Counted from the first letter of the stretch, positions 27,324 to 37,600 are shown. The stretch is 64,000 nt of DNA from Microterricola pindariensis (GCF_002936985.1 NZ_MPZN01000007.1:20046-84045); one strand, 5' to 3'. Made by a program: numbers and translations. The notes: generated from the sequence alone by a model not told the origin.

Positions 27324-28259
27324 TCAGAGCCCCCGGCCGCGCCGGTTCACGGCGCTGACCAGTGCGCCAGCAGGCACGAGGCGCGCAGAGATGGCCAGGG
27401 CCGCGTAGGCGCGCAGTTGGGAGCGGTCATGTCGAATCGTCTGGCGCGCCCAGGTGCGCGCTTCCGCGTGCCGGCCGAGCGCCGCAAGAGCGAAGGCAAT
27501 CTGCCCCTCGATCCGGGCCGAGCCGGCGGCGCTGTCTGAGAACTCCGGGTGTTTGTTGAGCAGATAGGTGAGCCCCTCCGCGATCCCCAGCCACTTGCCG
27601 TCGAAGAACGACGCCCGATTCCAGTGCACGATGACAAGGGGCTCTGGCACGGCCAGGATGTGCCCGAACCGAGCCGCGCGGAGCAGGAAGTCGTAGTCCT
27701 CGCCATACGAGGCCGGCAGCTCCTCGTCGACGAGCCCGAACCGCTCGAGCACGTCCGCACGCCGGAAGAGGAACGAGGACGGGTGGAGCTCGGTCGTGCG
27801 CGAGCGAATCAAGTCCGCGAACACCGTGCTCTCCGGCGGCACCCGCTCCACCGAGCGGCCAGCAGTCTCGATGCGGATCCCGGTCGCCACCAGGATTGCG
27901 GCGGGGTCGCCGCGCCAGGCCTCCAGCTGCAGCCGCAGCTTGCCCGGCATCCACTCGTCGTCATCGTCGCAGAACGCGATGAGCTCGCCGCTCGCGGTCA
28001 AGATGCCCGTGTTGCGGCCCCCGGCCAGCCCCGGGTGTCGTTGGTTTGACACGGTGCGCAGCACGCGCCCCTCGTGCGGCACGTCGACATCGCTCAGCGG
28101 ATCGATCTCGATCTGGTCGAACACGACGGTCAGGTCGATGTCGCCGGCGTAGTCCTGAGCGAGGATCGACCGCACAGCCATGCGCAGGAGTTCGGGCCGA
28201 CCGCGCGTGGCTATCACGACGCTCACGCTCGGCAGGGTGGCACGGTGCTGGGCTGACAT
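27324..28259 (-). CDS. glycosyltransferase family 2
   Basis: 311 residues, GT-A fold. N-terminal SVSVVIATRGRPELL, the nucleotide/metal site region ending LIAFCDDDDEWMPGKL, and the acceptor-side block ASYGEDYDFLLRAARFG with an ED pair. No membrane span, so it acts at the cytosolic face, adding a sugar to the lipid-linked repeat unit. Sugar specificity cannot be told. Lies 19 bp after the polymerase gene on the same strand, so the two form a minus-strand pair inside a plus-strand locus. Confidence 0.88.
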   Translation of the reverse strand: MSAQHRATLPSVSVVIATRGRPELLRMAVRSILAQDYAGDIDLTVVFDQIEIDPLSDVDVPHEGRVLRTVSNQRHPGLAGGRNTGILTASGELIAFCDDDDEWMPGKLRLQLEAWRGDPAAILVATGIRIETAGRSVERVPPESTVFADLIRSRTTELHPSSFLFRRADVLERFGLVDEELPASYGEDYDFLLRAARFGHILAVPEPLVIVHWNRASFFDGKWLGIAEGLTYLLNKHPEFSDSAAGSARIEGQIAFALAALGRHAEARTWARQTIRHDRSQLRAYAALAISARLVPAGALVSAVNRRGRGL

Positions 28260-28278
28260 GGGCTACCGCCTCTGTAAC

Positions 28279-29664
28279 TCAGTGTTGCGAACGTGGCACG
28301 GCGGCCACCTTCGCGCCAGTGTAACCGACTCCCTGAGCGGGACTCAGGTATTGCTCCTCCGGGCGCTGCCCCGACCGCATCGTGAGCGCTGCCGCGATCA
28401 TCGCCACCGCGATTCCGGCCGTCATGATGCCGTAGTAGCTCGATTCGACGATGATCACCAGCAGCACCGTGTTGCAGGCCAGCCCGATCGGATCCCGCGC
28501 AGGGAGCGAGCGGAAGAACGCCCACACGAACCAGCCGACGAAGAACAGCACGCCAGGGAACCCCTGCGAGAACATCACCATCCAGATCTGCCCCTGCGTT
28601 CCGGCCGACGGCACCCCCGCCTTCTCCGACGGGCGCGGGGCGCCGTAGCCGAACAGTGGCGCATCGAGCGTGCGCGTGAAGGTCTCCTCGTACAGGCCCG
28701 CCCGGTCCTCCGTCGTTGAGCTCGTGGACACCCGATCGGTCAGCCTGTCGGCGATGGGCAGGGTTGCGAACGCGCCGGCAACGACGAGCAGCAGTGCGCC
28801 CAGCGCGAGGATCACCCGCAGGTTCCCCCGGATGACCGCGCGCGCGGCGACGTAGACGAGGGCGAGGCCGAGGCCGATGAACATCCCCCGGTTGAGCGTG
28901 AGGAACGCCGGCACGAAGGAGACGGGGATGGCGATGAGCAGCCACCAGAAACGGCGCTCCCGGCGCACCTCCACCATGTAGCCGATCACGATCGGCAGCA
29001 GCATCGAGTAGGCGTTGCCCCAGCCGTTCGTGTACAGGAACGGCGCGCTCGGCCGCGGGTCGAGCTTGAGCCAGCCGTCCGGGTTGTACTGCGTGGTGCG
29101 GCGCACGACCATCTCCTGCACGAGCTCGTTTGAGCTGATCGACTCGGGCAAGACCAGGCCGAAGGGCGTGTGGATCGCGAGCACCGGGAAGAACACGCCG
29201 AGGTAGCCGCCGGCGACGACGATCAGCCAGAACACGGTCAACACCCCGGCCACATACCGTGCGCTCAACGTCGTTCGAGCGTTGAAGACGTACAGGAAGA
29301 TGACGGTGACGGCCAGATAGAGCAGCGCTCGATAGAGGAACCCGACCAGCCGGCCGCCGGTGTCGATCCCGATGACAGAGAAGACCATCCAGAGCAGGAA
29401 CAGCAGCCAGATGCCGAAGCCGCGCGGCACCTCGATGTGTCCGCGACGCAACAGGTAGAGCAGCATGATCGCAGCCAGAACGATCCACATCACCTCGCCG
29501 GGGCCAAGCAGCCACCAGAGCGGGAAGAGCGCGAACATGGCGGTGAACGGCCAGCGAGGGAGCCCGGGCAGCGTCGCGGCATCCCGGCCGAACAGCCGAC
29601 CCTGGCCCGTTCCGGCCCGGCGGATCGCGCCACGCGAGCTCGGCAGTGCAGCAACCATTCGCAT
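28279..29664 (-). CDS. O-antigen ligase/Wzy-type polymerase
   Basis: 461 residues with about ten to twelve membrane spans. The long extracytoplasmic loop in the C-terminal half contains the family-typical region DRAGLYEETFTRTLDAPLFGYG, fitting O-antigen ligase/Wzy proteins that join repeat units outside the membrane. I start it at ATG 29664, with GGGGAGG 10 nt upstream; the open frame continues further but crosses the likely promoter. Transcribed divergently from the chain-length gene. Confidence 0.85.
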   Translation of the reverse strand: MRMVAALPSSRGAIRRAGTGQGRLFGRDAATLPGLPRWPFTAMFALFPLWWLLGPGEVMWIVLAAIMLLYLLRRGHIEVPRGFGIWLLFLLWMVFSVIGIDTGGRLVGFLYRALLYLAVTVIFLYVFNARTTLSARYVAGVLTVFWLIVVAGGYLGVFFPVLAIHTPFGLVLPESISSNELVQEMVVRRTTQYNPDGWLKLDPRPSAPFLYTNGWGNAYSMLLPIVIGYMVEVRRERRFWWLLIAIPVSFVPAFLTLNRGMFIGLGLALVYVAARAVIRGNLRVILALGALLLVVAGAFATLPIADRLTDRVSTSSTTEDRAGLYEETFTRTLDAPLFGYGAPRPSEKAGVPSAGTQGQIWMVMFSQGFPGVLFFVGWFVWAFFRSLPARDPIGLACNTVLLVIIVESSYYGIMTAGIAVAMIAAALTMRSGQRPEEQYLSPAQGVGYTGAKVAAVPRSQH

Positions 29665-29725
29665 GGGTCGAGCACCTCCCCGCAGACTAAATCCACCGGC
29701 CAACTCGCTATTTCGCGTATGGAGC

Positions 29726-29753
29726 ACATTAGTATATGAGGCAAACTCGTCAA
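29726..29753 (-). promoter_or_regulatory. promoter for polymerase-GT2 operon
   Basis: On the minus strand TTGACG (29753-29748), 16-bp spacer, TAATGT (29731-29726). The transcription start would be ~55 nt before the ATG at 29664. On the plus strand the same bases include TAGTAT (29730-29735), a possible -10 for the divergent chain-length gene, so the two promoters may overlap. Confidence 0.5.
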
Positions 29754-29837
29754 CGGCAGCGGAGTTCGAGGTAGTCATCCGACGCCGGCCGGCGAGGCCA
29801 GACAGTCCGGCAGGCGCGTCGCCGGGGGCGGGGGTGC

Positions 29838-31409
29838 ATGAGCATGTCGGAGCCGTTGGAGCGCACCGCGTTGGGGCTGGACTACTACGGCTTCGTGCTC
29901 AGGCGGCAGTGGTCGGTCATTGCGCTCGGTGCGGTGCTCGGCATTCTGGCCGCCCTCGCCTACCTCGTCATCACCCCGGCGACGGTGACGGCCACGGCAG
30001 ACGTCAACATCAACATCATCTCGACCGATCCCTTCAATACGACGAAGCAGGCATCCAACCTGCTCGACGCGTCGACGGAGATGCAGATCGCCACCTCATA
30101 CTCCGTCGCCCAGAACGCCGCCGAGGCGCTGCAGTCCGGGGCCGACCCCGCCGATGTGCGGCGCCAGATCTCGGCGAGCGCCGTCACCGGCGCCCCCGTC
30201 GTGCACATCTCCTTCACCGCGCCGACGAGCGCCCAGGCGCAAGCGGGCGCGGATGCTGCCGCCACGGCCTATCTGGCCTACCGGACCACCCAGGCCCAGA
30301 CGAAGCTCGACAGCATCCTGAAAGGCGTGGGGGATCGTCGCGTTCAGCTCGGCGCCGAGCTGGCGGACGCGAACTCGCGCATCAGCACGTCGGCGCCGGG
30401 CAGCTCTGCCGCCAACCAGGCCATCAGCGACAGGGACCTCGTCACCATTGAGCTGAACGCCCTCCTGTCGCAGAAGAGCATGCTCGAGCAGATTGACACC
30501 GCCGGCGGCTCGATCCTCACCACCGCCGCCCGCAACGACGTCGTGTTCGCGCCCAGCCGGGCGCGGGCGCTGGGCATTGGTGCGCTCGCCGGCCTCGTGC
30601 TGGGCATGATCGTGGCATTCGCGATCAATCCGCTGGACCGCCGACTGCGCAACAGCCGCGAGATCCACCGTGCAACGGGAGCGGAGATTCTCGCCGACAT
30701 TCAGGGAGTCGATGCCGTCATCCCCGAGCGCGAGACGACCCTCGAGCAGCTCCGCATGGCACGGGAGCGCATCATGAGTGGCCTGCCGCAGAACGCCAAG
30801 ACGTTGACACTCCTCAACGACACCTCGGCCGGCCACCCCGACGTCCCGGCCAACCTGGCCTCTGTGATGGCAGAGGGCGGGGCGGCGACGGAGCTGATAC
30901 TGCCGGACCTGCCCGCTGAACTGCGGCTCGCCGTGTGCGACGGCCTCCGCCTGGTGCTCGCACACGCGGACGAGCGCGGGGATCTCTACCAGTCCGCGAC
31001 CGTCCCCACCCTGCAGGTCTACTTCCCCCTGCCGGTGACCGAGGATGCGGCAGCCCCCTACATCGCACAGGCGACGTGGGACCGGATCGAGGGGGCGGCC
31101 CCTGGCACGTTCCACATCCTCGCGCTGGGGGCTGCGGCCCCGCCGTCCAGCGTCCTGGGCGCCCTCCGCATCTCGGACTGCCTGGCCATCATCGCGACGG
31201 CGCACCGCACGCGGGCCGACACGCTCGTGCAGGTGCTGACCGAGGCCGCGCGGATCGGAACGGTGTTCCTCGGCATCATCACGGTCTCCCACAGACGCCA
31301 CATGAGCGTCGCGCCCCACCCGGCGAGCGCCCCGGCCGACACGGGGTCGGCGGCGCCGACCGGCCACCGCTCCGATTCGCGGACCGCGTCCGCCGGCGCT
31401 GCGCGATGA
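29838..31409 (+). CDS. chain-length protein with dead BY-kinase domain
   Basis: 523 residues. A Wzz-type domain: span 1 (about 26-46), a long coiled periplasmic-side region, and span 2 (about 244-263) preceded by VVFAPSRARALG. The cytosolic part aligns by pattern with the bacterial tyrosine kinase (CapB/CpsD) fold: LTLLNDTSAGHPDVPANLASVMAEG sits where Walker A (GEGKS/T) should be, LILPDLPAEL where Walker A' (LLVDADLR) should be, and later SDCLAIIATAHRTRAD. The P-loop lysine and the A' aspartates are missing and no C-terminal tyrosine cluster exists. It is probably a polysaccharide co-polymerase with a pseudokinase. Ends in an ATGA overlap. Confidence 0.82.
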   Translation: MSMSEPLERTALGLDYYGFVLRRQWSVIALGAVLGILAALAYLVITPATVTATADVNINIISTDPFNTTKQASNLLDASTEMQIATSYSVAQNAAEALQSGADPADVRRQISASAVTGAPVVHISFTAPTSAQAQAGADAAATAYLAYRTTQAQTKLDSILKGVGDRRVQLGAELADANSRISTSAPGSSAANQAISDRDLVTIELNALLSQKSMLEQIDTAGGSILTTAARNDVVFAPSRARALGIGALAGLVLGMIVAFAINPLDRRLRNSREIHRATGAEILADIQGVDAVIPERETTLEQLRMARERIMSGLPQNAKTLTLLNDTSAGHPDVPANLASVMAEGGAATELILPDLPAELRLAVCDGLRLVLAHADERGDLYQSATVPTLQVYFPLPVTEDAAAPYIAQATWDRIEGAAPGTFHILALGAAAPPSSVLGALRISDCLAIIATAHRTRADTLVQVLTEAARIGTVFLGIITVSHRRHMSVAPHPASAPADTGSAAPTGHRSDSRTASAGAAR

Positions 31410-32170
31410 GCGGCTTCGCACAGGCCGAGCGCGCCCACGTTCTCGGCGTCTCCATCGACCCGCTCAGCCAGGATGAGCTCGTCGACGCCATCCTGGCCTG
31501 GACTGACCCGCTGACGCCCCGCGTCGCCACCGGAGTCAATGCGGCCGTGTGCAATCTCGCCGCCTCCAACACCGAGTTCGCCGCCGACCTGGCCGAGGTC
31601 GAGCTCCGCTACGCGGACGGCCAGTCGATCGTCTGGGCGGCGCGGCTGTTGGGGTTCAGGATTCCGGAACGGGTCGCCACCACTGATCTCATCTACCCCC
31701 TCGCCGCGCGCGCCGCCGCGAGCGGCACGAGGCTCTTCCTGTTCGGGGGAAAGCCGGGGGTCGCCGAGCGCGCCGCCGAGCGCCTCCTGACCGACGCGCC
31801 CGGACTGCTCGTCGAGTGCAGCGACGGCTATGTCTCGGCCGCGGAGACGGAGGCGTTGATCGCGCGCATCAACGCGTACCGGCCGGGCATCCTCTTGGTC
31901 GGCCTGGGCGACCCGCTGCAGCAGCGCTGGGTGGCAGAGCACCGGCGGCGGCTCGCGGTGCCGGCCATCCTCACCTGCGGCGGCCTCTTCGACTGGACGA
32001 GCGGAGACAACCCTCGTGCGCCGGGCTGGATGCTCTCCGCCGGGCTGGAATGGCTGTGGCGCCTGCTGATCGAGCCGCGGCGGCTCGGGGCCCGCTACCT
32101 CCTCGGCAATCCCGCCTTCCTGTTCCGGCTCGCCCGACAGATGGTGAGCAGCAGGCCCGGTCCTCGATGA
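31406..32170 (+). CDS. WecG/TagA/CpsF glycosyltransferase
   Basis: 254 residues. Family GT26 pattern: VLGVSIDPLSQDELVDAI, ATGVNAAVCNLA (usually TxNxxxL), YADGQSIVWAARLLG, then FLFGGKPGVAERAA and LLVGLGDPLQQRWV. It adds a sugar such as ManNAcA or a hexose to the lipid-linked intermediate in EPS or teichoic acid synthesis. Coupled to both neighbours by ATGA overlaps. Confidence 0.92.
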   Translation: MSGFAQAERAHVLGVSIDPLSQDELVDAILAWTDPLTPRVATGVNAAVCNLAASNTEFAADLAEVELRYADGQSIVWAARLLGFRIPERVATTDLIYPLAARAAASGTRLFLFGGKPGVAERAAERLLTDAPGLLVECSDGYVSAAETEALIARINAYRPGILLVGLGDPLQQRWVAEHRRRLAVPAILTCGGLFDWTSGDNPRAPGWMLSAGLEWLWRLLIEPRRLGARYLLGNPAFLFRLARQMVSSRPGPR

Positions 32171-33747
32171 GCGGCGCGCCGACGCAGCTCACCACGGCGG
32201 ACACGCGCACGCTCGCCCGGGAGGGCACGGCGAGCCTGCTCGGCTCCGCGATCAGCGCAACAATGGGCTTCGCGCTCATCGTGGTGCTCGCGCGCACCCT
32301 GGGCGACGTCGGCGCCGGGGTCGTGCTGCAGACGATTGCGGTCTTCACCATCGTCCTCAGCCTCGCCCGCGCCGGCATGGACTCGGCTGCCGTCTGGATC
32401 ATGCCGCGCCTCGCCGCCCACAACCCGGCGGCCATCCGCGGGACGCTGGCGTCGATGCTCCTCATCACGGCCATCAGCGGCACCGCATGCGGGGCCCTGA
32501 CGGTTGCCCTCGCGCCGCAGCTGGCCCAGCTCGGCGACAGCGAGGCCTCGGCTGTCGCCGATGCCGTCGCACTGGTCGGCTGGTTCCTGCCCGTTGGGGC
32601 GCTCGTCCTCGTCGCCCTCGCGGCGACCAGGGGGCTCGGCGGCATCATCCCGTACGTCAGCGTCGGCAGCATCGGCCTCCCCGTCATCCGCCCGGTCGCC
32701 GTCTGGCTGGTGGCCATAGCCGGCGGCTCCTACGCCAGCGTGGCCCTCGCCTGGGCGGCGCCGCTGCCCATCGCGCTCGTGGCGGCCGCGGTCGTGCTGC
32801 GCGTGCAGGTCGCCCGCCACGAACGCGCGGCCGGGGTGCGCGGCGCATGGCGGGTCGACCCGGCCGTCCGCCGGAGCGTCGTGGCCTACGCCCTCCCCCG
32901 CACCTTGTCGGCCGGCATGGAGCAGTCACTGATCTGGCTCGACGTCCTCATCGTCGGCATCCTGGCCGGCTCGGCGGCCGCCGGCATCTACGGAGGCGCC
33001 AGCCGGTTCATCGCGGCGGGCCTCATCATCGACACCGCACTGCGCGTCGTGGTCGCGACCCGCTTCAGCAGCCTGCTGTTCCACGAGAAGTTCGGCGAGG
33101 TCCAGGCGCTGTACCGCATAGCGGCACGCTGGCTTGTGCTGCTCAGCGCCCCGATCTACCTGGTTCTGGCGGTCTTCGCCCCCGTTGTACTCGGATTGCT
33201 GGGGCCGGAGTTCGTGCACGGGTCGACCGCGCTCGCCATCCTCTGCATCGGGGCGGTGCTCACCTGCACCACCGGGAACATCCAGTCGGTGCTGCTGATG
33301 AGCGGCCGCAGCGGCTGGGCCGCGTTCAACAAGGCCGTCGTGCTCGCGCTCAACGTCGGCGGGAATCTGGTCCTGATCCCACTGCTCGGCATCAACGGCG
33401 CGGCCATCACCTGGGCGTTCAGCATGCTCGTCGACGCGCTGCTCGCCGTCGTCGAGGTGCGCCGCTTCATCGGCATCCGAATGGAATTCGGCACCATCGC
33501 ATACGCCCTGCTCATCGCGGTGACGACCTTCGGGCTCCCGGCCCTCGCGTTCCGTTTGGCGCTCGGCGCCTCCCCGCTCGCGCTCGCGCTCTCGCTCGCT
33601 GTGTCCGCCGTGCTCTTCGTCGGCTGGTGTGCGCTCGACCGCGACCGCCTGCAGCTTCGCGACTTCGCGCTCCTGGCCCGCCGCCAGGCGCCGACGGGAG
33701 GCGACACCCGAACGGGGGGCTTATCGGAGGCCGTCGGCCGGGGCTAG
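32167..33747 (+). CDS. Wzx-type polysaccharide flippase
   Basis: 526 residues with 12-14 hydrophobic spans in the MOP/MATE superfamily pattern; an N-terminal SLLGSAISATMGFALIVVLAR and a central SAGMEQSLIWLDVLIVG typical of oligosaccharide flippases. It would translocate undecaprenyl-linked repeat units outward. ATGA overlap with the GT26 gene. The C-terminal 25 residues are hydrophilic and Arg/Gly-rich. Confidence 0.88.
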   Translation: MSGAPTQLTTADTRTLAREGTASLLGSAISATMGFALIVVLARTLGDVGAGVVLQTIAVFTIVLSLARAGMDSAAVWIMPRLAAHNPAAIRGTLASMLLITAISGTACGALTVALAPQLAQLGDSEASAVADAVALVGWFLPVGALVLVALAATRGLGGIIPYVSVGSIGLPVIRPVAVWLVAIAGGSYASVALAWAAPLPIALVAAAVVLRVQVARHERAAGVRGAWRVDPAVRRSVVAYALPRTLSAGMEQSLIWLDVLIVGILAGSAAAGIYGGASRFIAAGLIIDTALRVVVATRFSSLLFHEKFGEVQALYRIAARWLVLLSAPIYLVLAVFAPVVLGLLGPEFVHGSTALAILCIGAVLTCTTGNIQSVLLMSGRSGWAAFNKAVVLALNVGGNLVLIPLLGINGAAITWAFSMLVDALLAVVEVRRFIGIRMEFGTIAYALLIAVTTFGLPALAFRLALGASPLALALSLAVSAVLFVGWCALDRDRLQLRDFALLARRQAPTGGDTRTGGLSEAVGRG

Positions 33748-33802
33748 TGTGCTGGTGTTGCTGAAGCATTCTCACCTTTGCCCGGCAGCGTGTCACCCAT
33801 TG

Positions 33803-33822
33803 CCTGTAACCCGAAGTACAGG
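33803..33822. promoter_or_regulatory. CCTGT...ACAGG dyad, copy 2
   Basis: CCTGTAACCCGAAGTACAGG: perfect 5-bp arms around AACCCGAAGT. Second copy of the 24092-24112 element. Its right arm overlaps AGGAG (33820-33824), a plausible ribosome-binding site 7 nt before a GTG at 33832. Lies 56 bp after the flippase stop. Confidence 0.5.
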
Positions 33823-33831
33823 AGAACGCTC

Positions 33832-33933
33832 GTGAACTCGAGTCCCATCTGCCCGAAGCCCTGCCGTCTCGCGCCGCGCTTCGCCCCCGTCGCGGCCCCG
33901 TGCCCGCCCTGCGCCCAGTCTCGGGCGCAATGA
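33832..33933 (+). CDS. possible 33-residue leader peptide
   Basis: GTG-start frame with AGGAG 7 nt upstream, ending TGA at 33933 so that it overlaps the next gene's ATG (ATGA). The product would be Cys/Pro-rich (CPKPC, CPPC). Position and coupling suggest a leader peptide whose translation is gated by the hairpin in front of it; the length is too short to judge coding potential. Confidence 0.22.
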   Translation: MNSSPICPKPCRLAPRFAPVAAPCPPCAQSRAQ

Positions 33934-34640
33934 TCGGCGAGCCGGAAGACGACGACGACTTCCGCTACGGGTTCGGCTCGGCATCTCGCGCCGACCAGAA
34001 TCGCACGTCGTCCGTCCGACGGCGCATCCTCACCGCGCTCGCCGCTCTCGCGGTTCTGGCCGTCGCCGCAACCGCCTGGGTCGCCCTGACCCAGTCGGCG
34101 CCGACCAGCACAGCCGGCCCGCTCGCGTCGGCTCGGCCGTCGGCCGCCACGCCGGTTCCGACTCCGACTGCCAGTGCGCCAGCCGCCGCAACGCCCGCGC
34201 CGCCGGCGGGGGTCGCGGCGCCGCTCACTCCCGAGGCCGTTGCCGACACCGTGACAACCCTGGTCACCGCGGCCGCTGAGCTCAGTCCCAACGCCACCGA
34301 GGCGCCCGATCAGCTGACGGCCGTGGCATCCGGCGCGATCCTCGACGAGATCAAGAACGACCAGCTCGAGCTGCAGGCCAACGGCTGGACGCGGACGGGC
34401 ACACCCCAGGTACTCAACGTCACCATCGTGAGCAGCGACACCACGGCCACGCCCGCGACCGTCGTCGCGCAGGCGTGCGTCGATTCCAGCGATGTGCAGA
34501 CGCTGGACTCCGACGGCGCATCGCTCCAGGGCGCCGGCAGTGCCGGGTCCCACCGCGCGCTGAACCTCTTCACGTTCGAGCAGAGCGGCGACAGCTGGCG
34601 CATCATCGCCAGGTCCTTTCCCGATGAAACGGCCTGTTGA
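33930..34640 (+). CDS. anchored exported protein, unknown function
   Basis: 236 residues from ATG 33930 (a GTG 10 codons upstream is possible). An acidic N-terminus (EPEDDDDF) and basic RRR precede one span (about 35-53), then a Pro/Ala/Thr-rich linker of ~45 residues and a C-terminal domain of ~130 residues. Its sequence (LQANGWTRTGTPQVLNVTIVS, later ACVDSSDVQ, and DSWRIIAR at the end) resembles small NTF2-like/Mce-associated extracytoplasmic domains. I cannot name a family with confidence. It precedes the large secreted protein by 44 bp and may help display it. Confidence 0.65.
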   Translation: MIGEPEDDDDFRYGFGSASRADQNRTSSVRRRILTALAALAVLAVAATAWVALTQSAPTSTAGPLASARPSAATPVPTPTASAPAAATPAPPAGVAAPLTPEAVADTVTTLVTAAAELSPNATEAPDQLTAVASGAILDEIKNDQLELQANGWTRTGTPQVLNVTIVSSDTTATPATVVAQACVDSSDVQTLDSDGASLQGAGSAGSHRALNLFTFEQSGDSWRIIARSFPDETAC

Positions 34641-34684
34641 CGGCCCCGTCAACGGTCACAGACCCCACCACAAGGAGAACTGAG

Positions 34685-37600
34685 ATGACGCTTACCCGAA
34701 GCGTTTCCGTCCGGTCCAGGAAGAACTGGCTAGGCCCGCTGTTCGCGACGGGCATCGTCGTCGCCGCGTTGCTCACGCCGATCAGCGCGACGGCGGCGAC
34801 GACCCTGCCGGCACCCGACGGGCTCTCCGAATACACGGCGGCGGCCTCCTGCTGGGAGATCAAACAGCTGAAGCCCACCGCCCCGAGCGGCAGCTACTGG
34901 CTCAACACCCCCGCGATGGGCGCAGCCGAGCAGTTCTACTGCGACCAGACGACGAGCGGCGGCGGCTGGGTGCTGATCGGGCGCGGCCGTGAGGGCTGGT
35001 CGGAGACGAACGAGGGGGCGGGAACCCCGGCCGAGGTGCGGAACACGCTCACCGGCCAGGCGGCGTTCGCGCCCAAGCAGCTGACCGCCGGCATGATCGA
35101 CAAGCTGCTCAACAACCAGCCGGTCACGTCCATGACGGACGGCGTGCGCCTGCGCCGGGCCACGAACACCACGGGCACAGCGTGGCAGGAGGCGACCTTC
35201 ACATTCGCCTCCCCGCGCGTCGAGTGGAGCTGGATGTTCGAGAACGAACAGCGTGCGGGCGCCTGGACGATCGGCACCGCCTCCGGCACCGGCGGCACTA
35301 TGGCCGCCTTCGGCCAGAGCACCAACCAGAACCGGATCGAGACGACCACGGGCTCCGCCCAGGGCTGGATGACCGGTTTCGGCTACGGCTCCGCGGCCCG
35401 CGGCAATCCGGCCGCGGACAGCTACATCTGGGCGCCGAGCACCACAGCCGGGCGCCCCCGGCCCTTCACCCAGGCCTACCTGCGGCCCAAGCTGGTGAGC
35501 TCGGCGCTGTACACGGCCCCCATCGCGGATGCCGGGACGGCCAAGTTCGAGCAGGCCGCCGTCGCCAGCAGCTTCGCGATGCCGACCGTGTGGGGCGTCA
35601 GCGGCATCGGCGCCGGACCGAACACCGTCGAGGGCAGCCAGGAGGTGTCCGCTTTCGCCGAGGGCAACGGCATCATCTACGTCGGGGGCAACTTCCTCAC
35701 CGTCCAGAAGACCGCTGCCGGCGGCAGCCAGGTCGCGCAGTCCTATCTCGCCGCCTTCGACGTGAAGACCGGCGAGTGGATCCCCTCCTTCCGGCCGACG
35801 CTCGACAAGCAGGTGAAGGCGCTCGCCGTGCTGCCCAACGGCAAGCTCGCGGTCGGCGGCTACTTCAGCCAGGTGAACGGCGCCGCACGGCCAGGGCTGG
35901 TGGTGTTGAACCCCACGACCGGGGCCACCGACACGACCTTCACCACGACGCTGATCAACAACCTGTCCGGCGGGGTCCCGGTGGTTCGCGGGCTCGATGT
36001 GCAGGGCGACTGGCTCTACGTCGGCGGAAACTTCACCCACATGAGCGGCGGCTCCGCAGCGGGGCAGGTGTACACCCGCGCGGCCGGCCGCGTCTCGGTG
36101 AGCAACGGCACCCCCGACAAGAGCTGGAACCCGGAGTTCAACGGCACGGTCATGGCTCTGGACGCCTCCGCGCAGGGCGACCGGGTCTACTACGCGGGAT
36201 TCTTCACCGCGTCCAAGACGACACCGGCGGTGAAAGCCGCCAGCATCCGTACCGCCGACACCGGAGTCGTTCCCTGGTCGGTCAACTTCGCCAGCACCAC
36301 CAACTACCAGCAGGCGGTGAAAGAGGTTGGCAGCAAGGTGTGGCTCGGTGGTTCGCAGCACATGCTCTACAGCTACGACCGCGCGACGATGGCGGAGCTG
36401 AGCACGAACATCGGCCTCGCCGGCGGCGACTTCCAGGCCATCTCGAGCGACGGCTCCGTCGTCTACGGCGGCTGCCACTGCTTCTACACGAACTACGCCG
36501 GGGCACGCACCTGGCCGTCGGTCGGCACGACCTGGACCCAGGCGACGAAGATCAACAGTGTCGGCGCCTGGGACAACGCGACCGGAAAACCGATGCCCCA
36601 GTTCAGCCCGACGGTGAGCCAGCGCATCGGGGCGGGTTCGTGGGCGCTGTTCAGCGACTCCAACGGGGTGACCTGGTTCGGCGGCGACTACACCAAGTCG
36701 CAGAAGGCCGGCTACGTCAGCCAGTGGTCGGGCGGATTCGTCCGCTTCGCCCCCAATGACTCGAAGGCGCCGACCGCGCCCTCCGGCCTGGCCGTGTCCG
36801 CCTCGCCGAGCGGCGAGACGCTGAGCTGGGCGGCCTCGGTGGACAACCAGGATGCCGTCACCTACCAGGTGCTGCGCAATGACCGGGTGGTCGCCACCAC
36901 GCGCTCCCGCACGGTCACCCTGCCGGTCACCCCCGCGGGAACGAAGTACTTCGTGCGCGCCGCGGACGGCTCCGGCAACTGGTCTGCCAGCACCCCGGCG
37001 GCGACGGTCGGGAGCACCACCCCGGCCGACCCCGGCAACCCGGTGCTGGTCGCGGGCGGCAGCACCTGGAGCTACTCCTTCGGGGCGACGGCCCCGGCAA
37101 CGGGCTGGCAGTCCGCCGGCTTCGACGCGTCGGCCTGGCCGACGGGCGCGGCGCCGATCGGGTGGGGCCAGGCGCTCCTCGGAACGACGCTCAGCACGGC
37201 AGCCCCGCAGCCGCTCACCGCGTACTACCGGAAGTCCTTCACCGTGGCCGATGCGAGCAAGGTGGCGTCGGTGACGCTCACCACCCGGGCGGACGACGGC
37301 ATCGTGGTCTATGTGAATGGCACGGAGGTGGTGCGCAAGAACATCGCGGCCGGCCCGGTCACCTCCACCACCTACGCCCAGTCCTCGGTCACCGCCGCGA
37401 ACGCGCTGGCCAACCCGGTCACCGTCACCATCCCCGGCTCGGCCTTCACGACGGGCGCGAACGTGATCGCGGCCGAGGTGCACTCGAACTACAAGACGAC
37501 GCCGAGCGCCAGCTTCGAGCTGGCGGCGCTGGCCACGTTCGGCACGCAGCCGCCCGTCGACCCGCCGGTCGACCCGCCGGTCGACCCGCCGGTTGACCCC

